64,000 bases of DNA from Cerioporus squamosus (lineage: Eukaryota; Basidiomycota; Agaricomycetes; Polyporales; Polyporaceae). Below, piece by piece: positions 36,401-47,632 of the stretch. The translations under genes were made by a program, and so were the position numbers. The DNA lies in assembly GCA_022592435.1 (NCBI GenBank), contig JABYQS010000076.1:110335-174334 (forward strand). The letters are read 5' to 3'. Position 1 is the stretch's first letter. The number at the start of each line of letters is the position of its first letter. The notes below the pieces were generated by a model. It was not told where the DNA came from, made no database searches, and saw only the letters and a program-made list of their open reading frames with translations.

Positions 36401-38232
36401 GAGTGCTGTCAGCCGCATATAAGGTTGTGCGGTAATGAGCGACGGCGTACAAAACGAGTCTGGACGTAACTTACCACATGATATATGGCACTCAAGATAC
36501 ACGCGACGAGAGTCTAGTTCATGCGCTATAGATAGCTAGCTGAGACGGCTGGCCTCGTAGCATAGTGGCGTGTTCGTGTTCGAGAATACACGTTATATTT
36601 GACCGTTCTTCGCCGCTCTGCATCCGATCCAGGGGGAATGCGCAGGCAGGAGACGGGAGCCGAAGGAAATACTCTTGCGAGTCTGGCTCCCGCGAAGCTC
36701 GCCGAAGGAGGTGAGCGAACGAGAACGTCCTAAGGGAATGACGAAGGTGTCAATTAACCTTGTGCTAACCTTGCCACGCTTGGTGATGGGAATCGGAATC
36801 ACTGACTCAATACCCAATAGGGCGGGTTATCCCCGCGTGTCTGTGTCTTGGGACCGGGGCATGGGTACGCCGTGGACAAGGTTCACCGTGCTGAGTGAGC
36901 GAGCATCATTAACTCTAATGGTTCTGGAGAAGTGGCGTGAGTAGGCTAACGGGTGCGGTCTTGAGCAGCTGCAGTGAAGCATGGAAGACTCGGAGCAGCC
37001 ATTCCGAGAGAACGACGGGCAAACTTCGCATGTGAGCCGTGAGTGAGATGAACGGACGGGTGTTCTGCGTTAGGATATCTATCAGTAGCTTGCGACGATA
37101 TCGTCCACACGGGTCAGGGCGCCGTAGAACCTCACCTACGAACACATACTGCGGCGGCCGGGTTATAATCGATGATGGGCCAAACCGAGCGCGAAGCCGT
37201 CTGCCGTAAGTCCTGTATTCGTTTGCGCATTGGAAGGAAACGTGGGAGGCCATGATGCAGATAGACTATCTCCGACGAAGGCCATTTCCGCCGAAGGTGG
37301 TGCGCTGAGGCTTCGCGAAGGCTCCAGGGTTTAGGTGGGACCAGGGCAAGTTGATCACACATAGCGAGATGGGTCCAGCAAAGCCCTAAAGCGGCGACCC
37401 AACTGAGCAGCCAAAGCATCTCCTCCCTGTGGGTATGTGTCAGGGAGGAACAGTAGGAGACGAAGGCACTCCGCCGACCACTGGCACGACTCACGAGCTT
37501 CTCAACTGCTTCGCTTGTGGCGAGAGATTCCCGTCCCTCACGTCTTCGCGCATATCAGGTGCGAAGTCACATGAAAGGCAGTAAAATCTAGTCGAACACG
37601 CGGTATCGAAGAGCGTGTCGGAGTCTCTGTCTCAGGACTGACTTTGTAGTGGTCTCGACGCGCCCAAAGTCAGAGCAAGGTTCCTAGTTAACTCTCCTTG
37701 CTAAAAACAGACGGCCAAAACACGCTCAGCAAAAAATCAAAGGAGATTCATGACCTGCTTATGGCCACTGGGTTCTTGGCGAGTAGCTATCGCGGATGGT
37801 CTCCCGGTGGGACGAGGAGGTTCCCGGCCGAGTCACTCAGGTCTTTCAACCGGACCGTGCTGTCCTACCAGTGACTGAGTCCCGTGAAGCTGTGAGTGGT
37901 CCACAGACCGATGTTACTACTCACCAAACCTTTGACGTTCAGAAACATGTAGACTCGCAAGCCAGTTCCGGTGTAGGTACTGAGTCAGAGGTGGGTGGGC
38001 GCCCACAAGGCACGCCGCACAGCACGCCGACCCCAGGCTAGGGTTCGGGTCATAGCCACGTGTTACTGGAAACGGGCAAGGCCAATCCATCTGTGGGCGA
38101 TGACATCACTCGAGCGCGTCGTGCTGTGGCGAGCTCGCTGTCCAAATGGCCGCGGACGACTCTCGACACGACGCTCACGACCCCCGGGCCATCCTCCAGG
38201 CTCTCTACCCTACGACCCCCTAGTTTGTAGCC
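33468..38232. other. 4.8 kb region without a recognisable gene
   Basis: The largest gene-free stretch of the window. Open frames are short (mostly under 130 codons), overlap on both strands and match no family; I cannot assemble a spliced gene with conserved motifs. No LTR, inverted terminal repeat or tRNA was found. A lineage-specific gene, ncRNA or old transposon relic is possible. Base composition is less GC-rich after about 36.4 kb. Confidence 0.4.
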
Positions 38233-39568
38233 ATGATGGAAGGCTTACCTATCGATACCAACCATCCCGCCGTGCGGGACTACCTCGCACTCATAAGGTC
38301 AGTCTCGTTACACAAACGTCCTACGTCGAGCATCTTATCGAGGAGGAGACTCGCAGATTGCAGGTGTTGACACCCCTCTCGCTACTCATCAACATTGCGA
38401 CATTGATGACCTGCAGGTTCATCCTCGAACCTGATCTCGGTGAGCGACATCCGCAGTCGGATTCTGAGCCCTTGAGTAACCTGACCGGTAAACAGAGGAT
38501 ATATCCAAGCTCTACCCCTCCTCCATATCCCCCCAACCGTCTATGATAACAATCTACATCGTCGCCATATACATCTTGCAAGTGGGCTATTGCGTCCTGC
38601 TTGTGTTCTCGCGCAACCCCGATGCGAAACGTGCGCTCATCAAGGGATGTGGCTTCCCGCTCATGCTTGCGAATTGGATCATGGCTTTCTGGGCAATCTC
38701 ATGGGTGCGTACTGTTGTCATGGATTATGTTATGGATGCCCTTGACCATCCCTTGACAGATCTTGCAAGCGTTCCTCATTTCGACAATATTGCTTGGGGT
38801 CCTGCTCGTCCTGCTCCTGTACTCCAACATTGTTCTCCTTATATACCACGCTCCGACTACAAAAAGGCAAGTGCATAATCTTTTCCAGTTTCGATGCCGA
38901 CTAATGGAGACACCTATAGACCCTTGGAGCTTGCATTTATCCACGCACCTGTGCGAGCCTTCCTACTGTTACCCCTCGGAGTTATGTTCCCATTCAGCCT
39001 CTTGTACGTTTGGCCACCCCTTCCTACGATGCGACTCTGTTCTGACACTCGTTGGCAGCATCACACTTGGAAAGACGTGGTCTCCGGGCGAGCCCCAGCA
39101 CTACGACCGAGGGATGTGGTCCGGATTCATAGTCGTGCTTGTCGTTAACGTTCTCAGTACGTCCTGCCTCCTCAATTGCTGCATGCCTCGACACTGACCC
39201 GTATGTCCGCACAGGTGTTCTCATCATCGCCATCCGGCGTGACATCGTGTGGTGTATTGCCGCAACCTGGATCTGTGCCAGCCAGTGGAGCCTGAAACCG
39301 AAGCCCTACCCCGTCATGGTAAGCCCGCACAGGCACTGTTCTAAGGTGCATACGTGTGCTGATTAATTGCATACAGCTCACAGTGATCATCTTTACGGTG
39401 TTACACCCCACGGCCTTGGTCGCGTCCACAATCTGGGGTTGGTTCCGTGGCCGCTCCCGTAGGACGGGCCCGATCGCCCTCCCACCAGACGAGGAGGGCG
39501 CTCCCAATGGAGCCGCGGGTGGTGAACGACCGGCTCGTGAGGTGGATGCCGAAGCCATCTGGGGGTGA
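38233..39568 (+). CDS. Conserved-looking multi-pass membrane protein, family not recognised
   Basis: Eight exons that splice into one 313-aa frame: 38233-38297, 38357-38439, 38496-38704, 38760-38866, 38920-39003, 39059-39156, 39215-39318, 39377-39568. The intron after 38866 begins GC (GCAAGT), the others GT. About seven hydrophobic helices are visible: LTPLSLLINIATLMTCRFIL, ITIYIVAIYILQVGYCVLLV, FPLMLANWIMAFWAISW, FLISTILLGVLLVLLLYSNI, VRAFLLLPLGVMFPFSLLF, GFIVVLVVNVLSVLIIAI, and LTVIIFTVLHPTALVAS; the C-terminus is hydrophilic with an Arg-rich start (WFRGRSRR), probably cytosolic by the positive-inside rule. The clean splicing and absence of stops argue for a real gene. No transporter, GPCR or enzyme motif seen; I do not assign a function. 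Convergent with LYS2. Confidence 0.75.
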
Positions 39569-39778
39569 TTCCATGCTCGAACTCGGACTCATATGCGGAC
39601 TGATTGCCGGTCGAACTTTTGAGCATACGCAGTATGTACATCTCATGCGTTTCTCTACTTGTACTACTTGCACTGCCGTCTGGTCAGCTAGCATGGATAC
39701 AATTGTTGTTCTGGTACATGGTTCTTCCTTCTCTTGTCTGACTTCTGCGACCTCTATGATACTTTTAGCAACCGCCAC

Positions 39779-42700
39779 CTAGATCCCGCTCCGTCCAACG
39801 GCCTTGACGATCGTACCAGGTGCATGCACAAGCTGCGGCAGCGCCTTCTCCGCCTTGCCCGTCGGCCGCGGCAAGAACTCCGCATCGACCAACCACGCGA
39901 GGTACTTGCCCATCAGCTCCTCGTCCACCGTCGCACTCACGCTCTCCCCCCGCTCCGCCTTGACATGCGGCGCGAGCACAGCGCGCATGTTCGCGTCGTC
40001 GAGCTCCGGGGCCTTCGTGCTCGTCGGCAGGTCGTCGAGCACAAAGTGCAGCAGCGGGAACAGCGCGTTGTCCTGCACGTCCATGACGTGCCGCTCGAGC
40101 TGCCGCCGCCACACGAGGTACTCGCATCGCTCCGTCGCGTAGCCGTACCGCGCGAGCGCCCCGAGGAAGTTGTTGAACGTCGGGCGCGGGGCCGCCGCGA
40201 CGTGCAGCACGCTCAGCGCGTCCCGCGGCGGGGGCAGGGGCGACAGCGCGGCGAGCGCGCAGCACCGCGCGACGTGGTCCACGGGGACCATGTTCACGGT
40301 GTTGTTGATGTCCGGGACGAGCCCGAGCTGGATGCAGCCCTTGACGAGGCGCCAGAGGAAGTCGTCCGTGTTCGTCACTGTGGGTGTTCGTAGTCATGTT
40401 CGTCAGCTCATCCCTGACAAGGGAATGCAGCAGAGACGTACCTGCTGATTGCGAGTCTCCCACAACGTATCCGGGGCGGACGATGTGCCCGCGCAGGCCG
40501 CGCTTGCCCGCCTCGAACAGCAGCTTCTCGGAAACCCACTTGCTCTGGCCGTACCCGGTCTTGAGCGAGTTGCGCGCGCCCTCGAGATCATCGCTCTCAG
40601 GGACGGCCCCGAGGCTGTCCGAGAGCTGGACGTAGTACTCGGTATCGATCGCAGACGTCGACGAAACGAACGTGAACAGCTTCGGCTTGCCCGTAGATGC
40701 GAGCTCGACCGCCGTGAGCGTGCCGAGGACGTTCGCGGAGCGAAGCTTCTCGTACGGGTACACCCAATGGACCTAGTGCAGGGTCGCGTCTCAGCGTTCG
40801 CGGCGTGGAGGATACGACTTGAAAGATCACTCACCAAGGCGCCGTTGTGTATAATGGCGTCTGCCTCGCCGGCGACGCGCATCCATGCAGCGCTGTCGAG
40901 CCCGAAGCGCGGTTTGTCCAAATCGCCTCGGACGACTTCGAGCCGGCCGCTCTTGATCCACTCCTCGTCCCAGACACCGCGTCCGACAGCTGCGTCACGG
41001 AGACGATCGACGGCCTTGGCGTCGTCGGACGCACGCACGAGACAGAAGACCTTCTTAACGCGGCCCGTGCGTCGGAGCAAGTCGCGCATGATGAACGCGC
41101 CGAGGAAGCCAGTCGCTCCCGTCAAGAACACCGTCAGCGTGCGGCTGGTGTAGTCCTTGGGCGCAGATGGGTACGACTCCTGCAGCTGCGACAAGAGCTG
41201 CTCGTAGTCCTGGCTGTACTCCACGCGCTTGGCAGCTCCCCGCTCGGATGCGTCGGTGACCTTCGCAGTGGGCGAGGGAGGACCTCCATTCTGCAGCCCG
41301 AGGTCTGCGTTACGCATGCTGTCAACAGCATCCGCGAGCTGGGAGATGGTCGGCTTGTCAAAGACGAGCCCGAGTGGCGCATCAATGAGGAACGCCTTGC
41401 GGATCTCGAAGATGAGGCGCGTTGCGAGGATTGAGTGGCCGCCGAGGTCGAAGAAGCTTTCGTCGAGGGGCAGTGGCGAAGGAGCATTCGGCAGGATACG
41501 TGCCCAGATTGCACGTATGGCCTCTTCTGTTGGGTTGGCAGCAGGTCCGGCACGAGCAGGCTCGGAGGACGCAGCCTGAGCCGTATCGGGGAAAGGCAGA
41601 GCGGGCTTGTCGATCTTGCCGTTAGGATTGAGCGGCATGCGCTTGAGTGGGACGAACACTGCGAGATGGTAACTGAATACTCAGCCTTCCTGCACGAAAG
41701 GCAATGAGACTCACATGTAGGGACGCTGTAGCTCGGGAGCTTCTTCTTGAGGTAATCCCGGATCTCCTTGATGAGGCGTCTGTACTTCCTCATGCCGCTG
41801 ACAAGACCCTTGTCGTCGTCATCCCCAACGTCGCTCACATACTCGTCTAGCGCGGGTCCGCTGACTGGAACAAAGTACGTGACAAGGATCTTCTCCTCAT
41901 CCTTGTCTCTCCGCACGAGTGTCACGTTCTCGCGGATGAGTGGATGTTGGCTCAGGTGGGTGTCGATCTCTCCGAGCTCGATACGGAATCCGCGGATCTT
42001 GACCTGGTCATCTGCACGTCCTGTGCACTCGACGATACCATCGGGCAGATACCGGCCGAGGTCTCCAGAGCGGTACATCCTGTCGCGTACGCCCTTCCAG
42101 AATTGCGCTTCTGGCCCAGGAGGAGAGCCGTCGGGCGGATTGCGGATGGTGTCCGGACGAGGAGGGGCGTCTGCACAGAACCAGTTATCGACAAATTTCT
42201 CCGCGGTCGCCTGAGGGTCTGAGTAACCCTCGGCGAGACCACCAGAACGGACGTAGATCTCGCCAACCTCACCGACCGCGCAAGGAACGGTGCGGTCGTT
42301 CCGGTTGACTACGAGAAGCTGGACGTCGATCATGCCCTCACCAGCAGGCATGATGTCCTTCTGAGTGGCGAGGAAGGTCGCGTCCTCGGACACGGACGGG
42401 ATAAGGAAGTACGAGACTGCACGCTGCGTCTCGGTCGTTCCGTACATGTTCACGATGCGCACGTTGGCAGCGAGAGACTGCAAACGGAGACAGTCGCGCT
42501 TGGTGAGGACGTCACCGACGAAGAACGCGTTGCGAAGGGAAGGAATCTGGCGAGTGGCTTGTGCGGAAAGGAGCTGACCCATTGCTGGTGTGAGATGCGT
42601 CACCGTGACCTCGTTGTCGGCCATCCATTGTGCGAGGCGTCCGGGCGTGCCGATGTCGTCCGCGGTCGGAACGTAGAGACTTGCACCGAAGAACAACGGA

Positions 42701-44306
42701 GTGAACACTAGCTTGACCGATCAGCCACATATCACTGTACGAAGAGGATTTGCTCACTATCGCGCTGTATAGGATCGTGAGCGATACCACTCAGCATGGT
42801 GAACTTGGAGTGTTCTCCGATGCCGAAGCGCTCGCCCATCCAGGGGAAGAAGTGCGTAAGACTGTAGTGTCTGCCCTTCACGCCCTTCGGGATGCCCGTG
42901 CTTCCACTCGTGAACGACAGAGTGGCGATGCTGTCCGGGCCCAACGCAATATCCGGATCAGTATCGGCAAGCTGCATCTGAGGCTTCAGAACGTCTCCAG
43001 AGCCATCTTCCTGCGCACCTCCCGCGACCTGTCCGTCAGCGAGGAGCTCCAAGGCAGGAACCTCCACGCGTATCTGCAACTCCGAAGAGATGAACTCGCG
43101 GACGGTGGGAGAAATCTTCCCCGCGCCCTTGAGCACCACTAGTGCGCGCGGCTGGGCGACCTTGAGGTAGATGGTCTGTCTTGAGGGCGGATATGCCGGG
43201 TCGATGACGGAGAATGTTGCTCCGGCCTTCAATATCGCCATGACCGCAACGACAAGCTCGACGCTCCGGTAAGCGTAGACCATGACGACCTCTTCGCGCT
43301 GCAAGCCTCCTTGGAGAAGGTGGTGCGAGAGGACGTTGGATGCATGCAGGATCTGGCTGTACGTGAACGTGCGCTTCTCCTGAGGTTCGTCTAAGCTAGC
43401 CGCGGGGATACACTGGACCACGCAGGTGCGATCGGGCCATTGTCTCGCGTTCCGGGAGAAGATATGAGGAATCGCTCCCTTGAAATCGCACCAGTTGAGG
43501 TCGCCAGTGGGATTAGGAAGCTTCGCACGTTGAGAGGGAGTAAGGAGAGGGACCGATCCGACCGGTGCCAGGGGGTTAGCGGCAACCCGACGAAGGAGAA
43601 CCGAGAGCTGGTCCACGATGCATGAGATTCGCGCGGAGGTGAACAGCAGGGAGTTGTACAGGATTCGAAGAGAGATGTGAGGCGCGATTGAGCTGCGAGT
43701 CGACTCTTGTTGACGCGTAACGAAAATCGTCAGGTCAGAAGTCAGGCTGGTAGTCCGGAGGAACTGTTCTTGGGGGGAGTCGGTCTCGTCGAAGAAACGG
43801 ACGCGGAAGAGTGGGCGTGAGCCTTCTACGGTGTCTGCCTTGTCCTTTCCGAGCGCGCGTATGATTGATTCGTAGGGTACGCTGTCTGCCTCTGCCTCCC
43901 GCTCAACCTGTTGCACCTTCCTTACAACCGCCCAGAACGGATCCTCGGGGCCAATCGCGAGTCGAAGTACGAGCGGATCTCGCGCGGAGGAGGATGAAGA
44001 GCCGATCAGCAGGTCTGTGTCGCCAGTGTACCTGTGAAGCAAGACGGAGAAGGCGGCCAGGAGGAGATGGAATGCAGATGGCGTCGGAGTGATTGTGTCC
44101 GCGGAGTCATCGTCAGGATCGGCGTCATTCTCATCGTAGAGAGCGAGCTTCATAAGACCGATGCATGTCTGTTCGGATAGTTCAGCAGTGGCAGCGGCCT
44201 CTACTACTTTGTGCGCTCCTGTCGGTCTGGGGTAGTCGGTGGGCAGAGAAATCTCTGGGAGGTTTTGTAGGCGCGCGACGACGCGCGCGAGACGGTCAGC
44301 AGCCAT
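39779..44306 (-). CDS. LYS2: L-2-aminoadipate reductase (LYS2)
   Basis: Re ductase of the fungal lysine pathway: activates alpha-aminoadipate with ATP, tethers it to a phosphopantetheine arm and reduces it with NADPH to the semialdehyde. Five exons: 44306-42758, 42707-41715, 41658-40835, 40772-40442, 40377-39779; 1431 aa in one frame, the usual length. Domains: N-terminal ~250 aa ([12 protein letters not shown]), adenylation domain with [48 protein letters not shown] and [27 protein letters not shown], the carrier motif [18 protein letters not shown] (Ser attachment site), then a C-terminal thioester-reductase Rossmann domain starting [20 protein letters not shown] with [19 protein letters not shown] and [11 protein letters not shown]. 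An NRPS-like reductase of secondary metabolism has the same A-T-R order, but the N-terminal extension and these motifs fit Lys2. Requires the separate PPTase Lys5. Confidence 0.93.
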
Positions 44307-45092
44307 TTTGTGGTTCTGAAGCGTTCGTTAGCGTGATGGCGAAGAGGGAAGGGGAGATAAACCCGTCAAGGGGAAGATGTCTTGAGGCGAAGGCAGGCTC
44401 AAAATGACTCGACGAAAGAATCTGCAGAGAAGTCAAGGAAGGAACTGCTCACCGGCCGTCCCTATGTCTCAGTTTCCATCCACACTCTGTATGCGCAGTT
44501 TATGAAAGTCGGGACCTCTTCCTGGTCGTGGTCGATGAGCGGATTGTGAACTCTGCATCGAGAGCTTCACCAGCTTCATGAGCAGGTGCTATAGATTAGC
44601 TTAGATTAGATTAGATCTGGCTTCGTCCGCAAGATCCGAAAGCGCACTGCAAAGAAGCATCCTTAAGCGTTCTCGAGCTTGAACCTTGATTCCCTTCGTC
44701 TCCACTACTCTCACCAGGATCCTCATATGCACTGTATGATCCTGAAGAACCCACTAGTACTGCGCGCTACACGGCGCTGTATATGTGTCGGAGGAAGAGC
44801 GCACGCCGCAGCTACAGAGCTACCTCTAAATGCGTGATCGGCGTCCTGATCGACCTCGTTGGTTCAACTTGGGACAAGCCGGACTCCGGCATTTGCCGCA
44901 GCCAACCCCTTGCCAGGCTCCTGGCTGCAGCTGAGTCTGCCACGCCCCTCGACACGACTGCACACTTACTACATACCACCCTACTGTTTAGTACGTTCAG
45001 TAGCTTAGCTACTCACAGTGAGTAGGTGAGACAGTGTTTTGTTCAGCACGTCCATGGAACCACTCCTCACGGTTCTGTAGGCAGCAATATTC
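44307..45092. promoter_or_regulatory. Divergent promoter LYS2 / RBR ligase
   Basis: 786 bp between head-to-head starts. A TGACTC at 44405-44410, about 100 bp upstream of the LYS2 ATG, matches the Gcn4/Cpc1 core that drives amino-acid biosynthesis genes under general control. The region also contains a short AGATTA tandem run (44594-44614). Confidence 0.5.
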
Positions 45093-47346
45093 ATGGCCGA
45101 AGTGCTGTCAACACCAGCGAGCCATGACTTGGTCAATGAGCTGCTCATTGCCAAGCTCCTCGAGGAAGACATGCGGGAGCTCGAGAACTTGCGAGCCGCT
45201 GAGGAGTTCCAGCTTAACGAGACTCTCGCGACTTCTGCGCTAGCTGCCGGTCGGTTTCCGAAGAAAGGTCGAAGTGGCGTGCTCGGGCGCACCGACCAGG
45301 ATGTGGTCCTCGACGTCTTCCAAGCCGAAATCAACGCGACCAAAGACGCGTTGATGGCGCAGGCGCTGCAGCACGCAGAAGACAGCAACATGGCCGCCAG
45401 CCGGCAATATGCGCAGAAGCTGGCCGCTGCGGAGAAGAAGTCCCTCCTGGATGCCGAGTTCGCGAAGCGCCTTCAGCAAGCTATCGACGATGGCGAAGAC
45501 AACGATCAAGACATGCGTGACGCTGAGAGGTACTCCCGTGGTATACTAGACAAACTAATATGACTGACTCCGAATGGCTCTAGCGTCCTGGGTCAGGACG
45601 AGATCGACACTATCATGGTACATTTCACTTCCGTTGCAGACCTGCTGTCGATCTGACAGCATGGGCTTAGGCGTCGGACATGAACGACAAAGGGAAGGGA
45701 AAGGCCAAGCTCGTGTGCCTCACCCTGGGGCGTTCACGGTCAAGAAAGAAGAAGGAATGAAGATCAGCTGCACAGTCTTCAGCCGACTTGCGGCATCTGC
45801 ATGGAGCCGTTCCAAGTCACGCACTCCCCGGTCGCAGCTGCGCGGTCTGCGAACTCTTCCTCACGTTTACAGTTCGGGACGCACCTTGCCATGCCCTTCA
45901 TCGCACGGCTATTGTATCTCGTGTCTCAATGGGTACATCAACAGCAAGCTCGACCCGGATGGTACTGGCGTCGCTAGCCAGAGCACTGTCGTCTTCCCGA
46001 TCAGGTGCCCAGAATGTCCTATCGCCGAATGGCCTGAAGGCATCCCGGATGCCCTCGCTGAGAGGGTTCTCAGCGAGAAAGGCATGACGCTCTGGGTGAG
46101 CCTCTGGAAGCTTACTTGACCGTCCATACCTCGCTGACTCCAACGTATGTTCCTGTTCCGACAGCATCACCAGAAGCTCCTCGACAGCCTACCTCGGTAC
46201 TACTGTCCCAACCCGCGCTGTTCGGCCCTGGTCCAGGTGGACGAAGATGCTGACGACCCTCAGGCCACATGTCCTTCTTGCAACTCGGTTATATGCGTGC
46301 CCTGTCGTGTTGTTTGGCATGAAGGTGCGTCGTCATCGCAAGTTTAAGAGGATATGTCTGATATATCTGAATAACAAGATCTCAGTTGTGAGGAATACCA
46401 GGTTTGTCGAACGTTCATAGGCACTCGGCCGTACTTATGACCGCATTCGATTATAGGCGCTACCATTAGACGAACGTTCTCCGGAAGACCAGGAAGCTCT
46501 GCGGCTCATGAGGGTAAATCCTGCCTTCATTGACGTTGGTGCGGCAAGCTTATTCTTGCTCCTCATTAGGCCCAGAATTGGCGGAGATGTCCCAGCTGTG
46601 CAGTGAGTAATGCAAACTTACGATGCTAGTCCGATGCTTGATGGTGTCCTCGTAGATGATCGTCGAGCTCACACATGGGTGCAACCATATAACGTGCCGA
46701 TGCAAGACAGAGTTCTGTTTCAAGTGCGGAGGTGAGGCCGTCATTCAACTGGACGGGGTGTCGGAACGCTCGCTGACTGCTCCTTCCAGCTCTATGGGAC
46801 GTCCAGCATAACCGCTGTTCTAGAGTACCTACGTGTGAGCTATGGGACGAGCAGCTACTACTCGAAGAACGCGAACAAGAACGGGAAGAAGGTCGTCGCG
46901 TAGGCGGGATATTCCCGCAGGGCGGGGCGGCATTGGGACATCGTCTTCCTCCTCCGCCGCCATACAATCCTCACCCTGCGCCCATCTACAACTACAACCC
47001 GCCCCGACAAGCTGCAGGAGAGTTCGACTGGATGGACGATCCCGGTAAGAACCGCTCCCAGATACCCTCTCGCGAGTCCTTCTGAGACTCATTCGCTGTT
47101 GTTATAGACATCCTGTGCACGCGTCACTGGTTCACTGCGAACATGATCGACTCCTTGACCTGCCAGTACTGCGACGCAAAACTCAACTCGATCGCGGACC
47201 TGCGGTACCACCTGAGCCATGTGCGCTGGCACTCGGTCTACGCATGCTGCGGACGGTTCTTCAAGCGCGAGGAGGACTTCCAGCGACACCTGGACTCCAC
47301 TTTCGTCAGGTTCGCCGGCCATGTTCACACCGTTCGTCGAAACTAG
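45093..47346 (+). CDS. RBR (RING-IBR-RING) E3 ubiquitin ligase, one frameshift
   Basis: Transfers ubiquitin through a thioester on the second RING-like domain. Eleven exons: 45093-45529, 45584-45617, 45671-45712, 45783-46095, 46165-46324, 46379-46401, 46457-46513, 46569-46601, 46656-46731, 46790-47044, 47108-47346; about 555 aa. N-terminal ~145 aa helical, Glu/Ala/Gln-rich. RING1 starts PTCGICMEPF and continues HGYCISCLNGYI and PIRCPECP; IBR is YYCPNPRCSALVQ ... CPSCNSVICVPCRVVWHE and SCEEYQ; Rcat is CPSCAMIVELTHGCNHITC with RCKTEFCFKCGALWD. A C-terminal zinc-like segment has CQYCDAKLNSIADLRYHLSH and CCGRFFKREEDFQRH. Near 45888 one extra base interrupts RING1 between LQFGTHL and PCPSSHGY; total exon length is 3n+1, in line with this. 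Substrate unknown. Confidence 0.87.
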
Positions 47347-47632
47347 AGGTCTCTCGTGTGGTGAGCTAGGTGGGTATATCAGGGTGGTCGTATGGTCTCG
47401 TACATGGTGTTTCTTGTTCCCGGGATTGCTTGCTCTGCACTCCCGAGCCATTCCGCCGTTAGGAAACAATAGATGCTGAGAAGGGGATATCATTTGCCCA
47501 ATTGAGCCGTGAATAAGAACTTCAAGTTCAGTCGGAGTTGCGAGTTCGAGTCACACGATGCGTCTATGCATGCGGTAGGCGCTTTGTCCCTCAACAACTT
47601 ACTACCTCTTACTATTGACCTGCCAGTAATTC
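47347..47632. other. Short intergenic spacer
   Basis: Under 300 bp between two plus-strand genes; nothing recognised. Confidence 0.4.

Noticed and set aside
36555..36590. A-box-like TAGCATAGTGG followed by GTTCGAGAATAC, possible tRNA
   Set aside because: The two boxes are only about 12 nt apart; no cloverleaf can form.
39779..44306. NRPS-like secondary-metabolism reductase, start of a biosynthetic cluster
   Set aside because: Length, N-terminal extension and motif set fit Lys2; neighbours (RBR ligase, membrane protein) are not biosynthetic.
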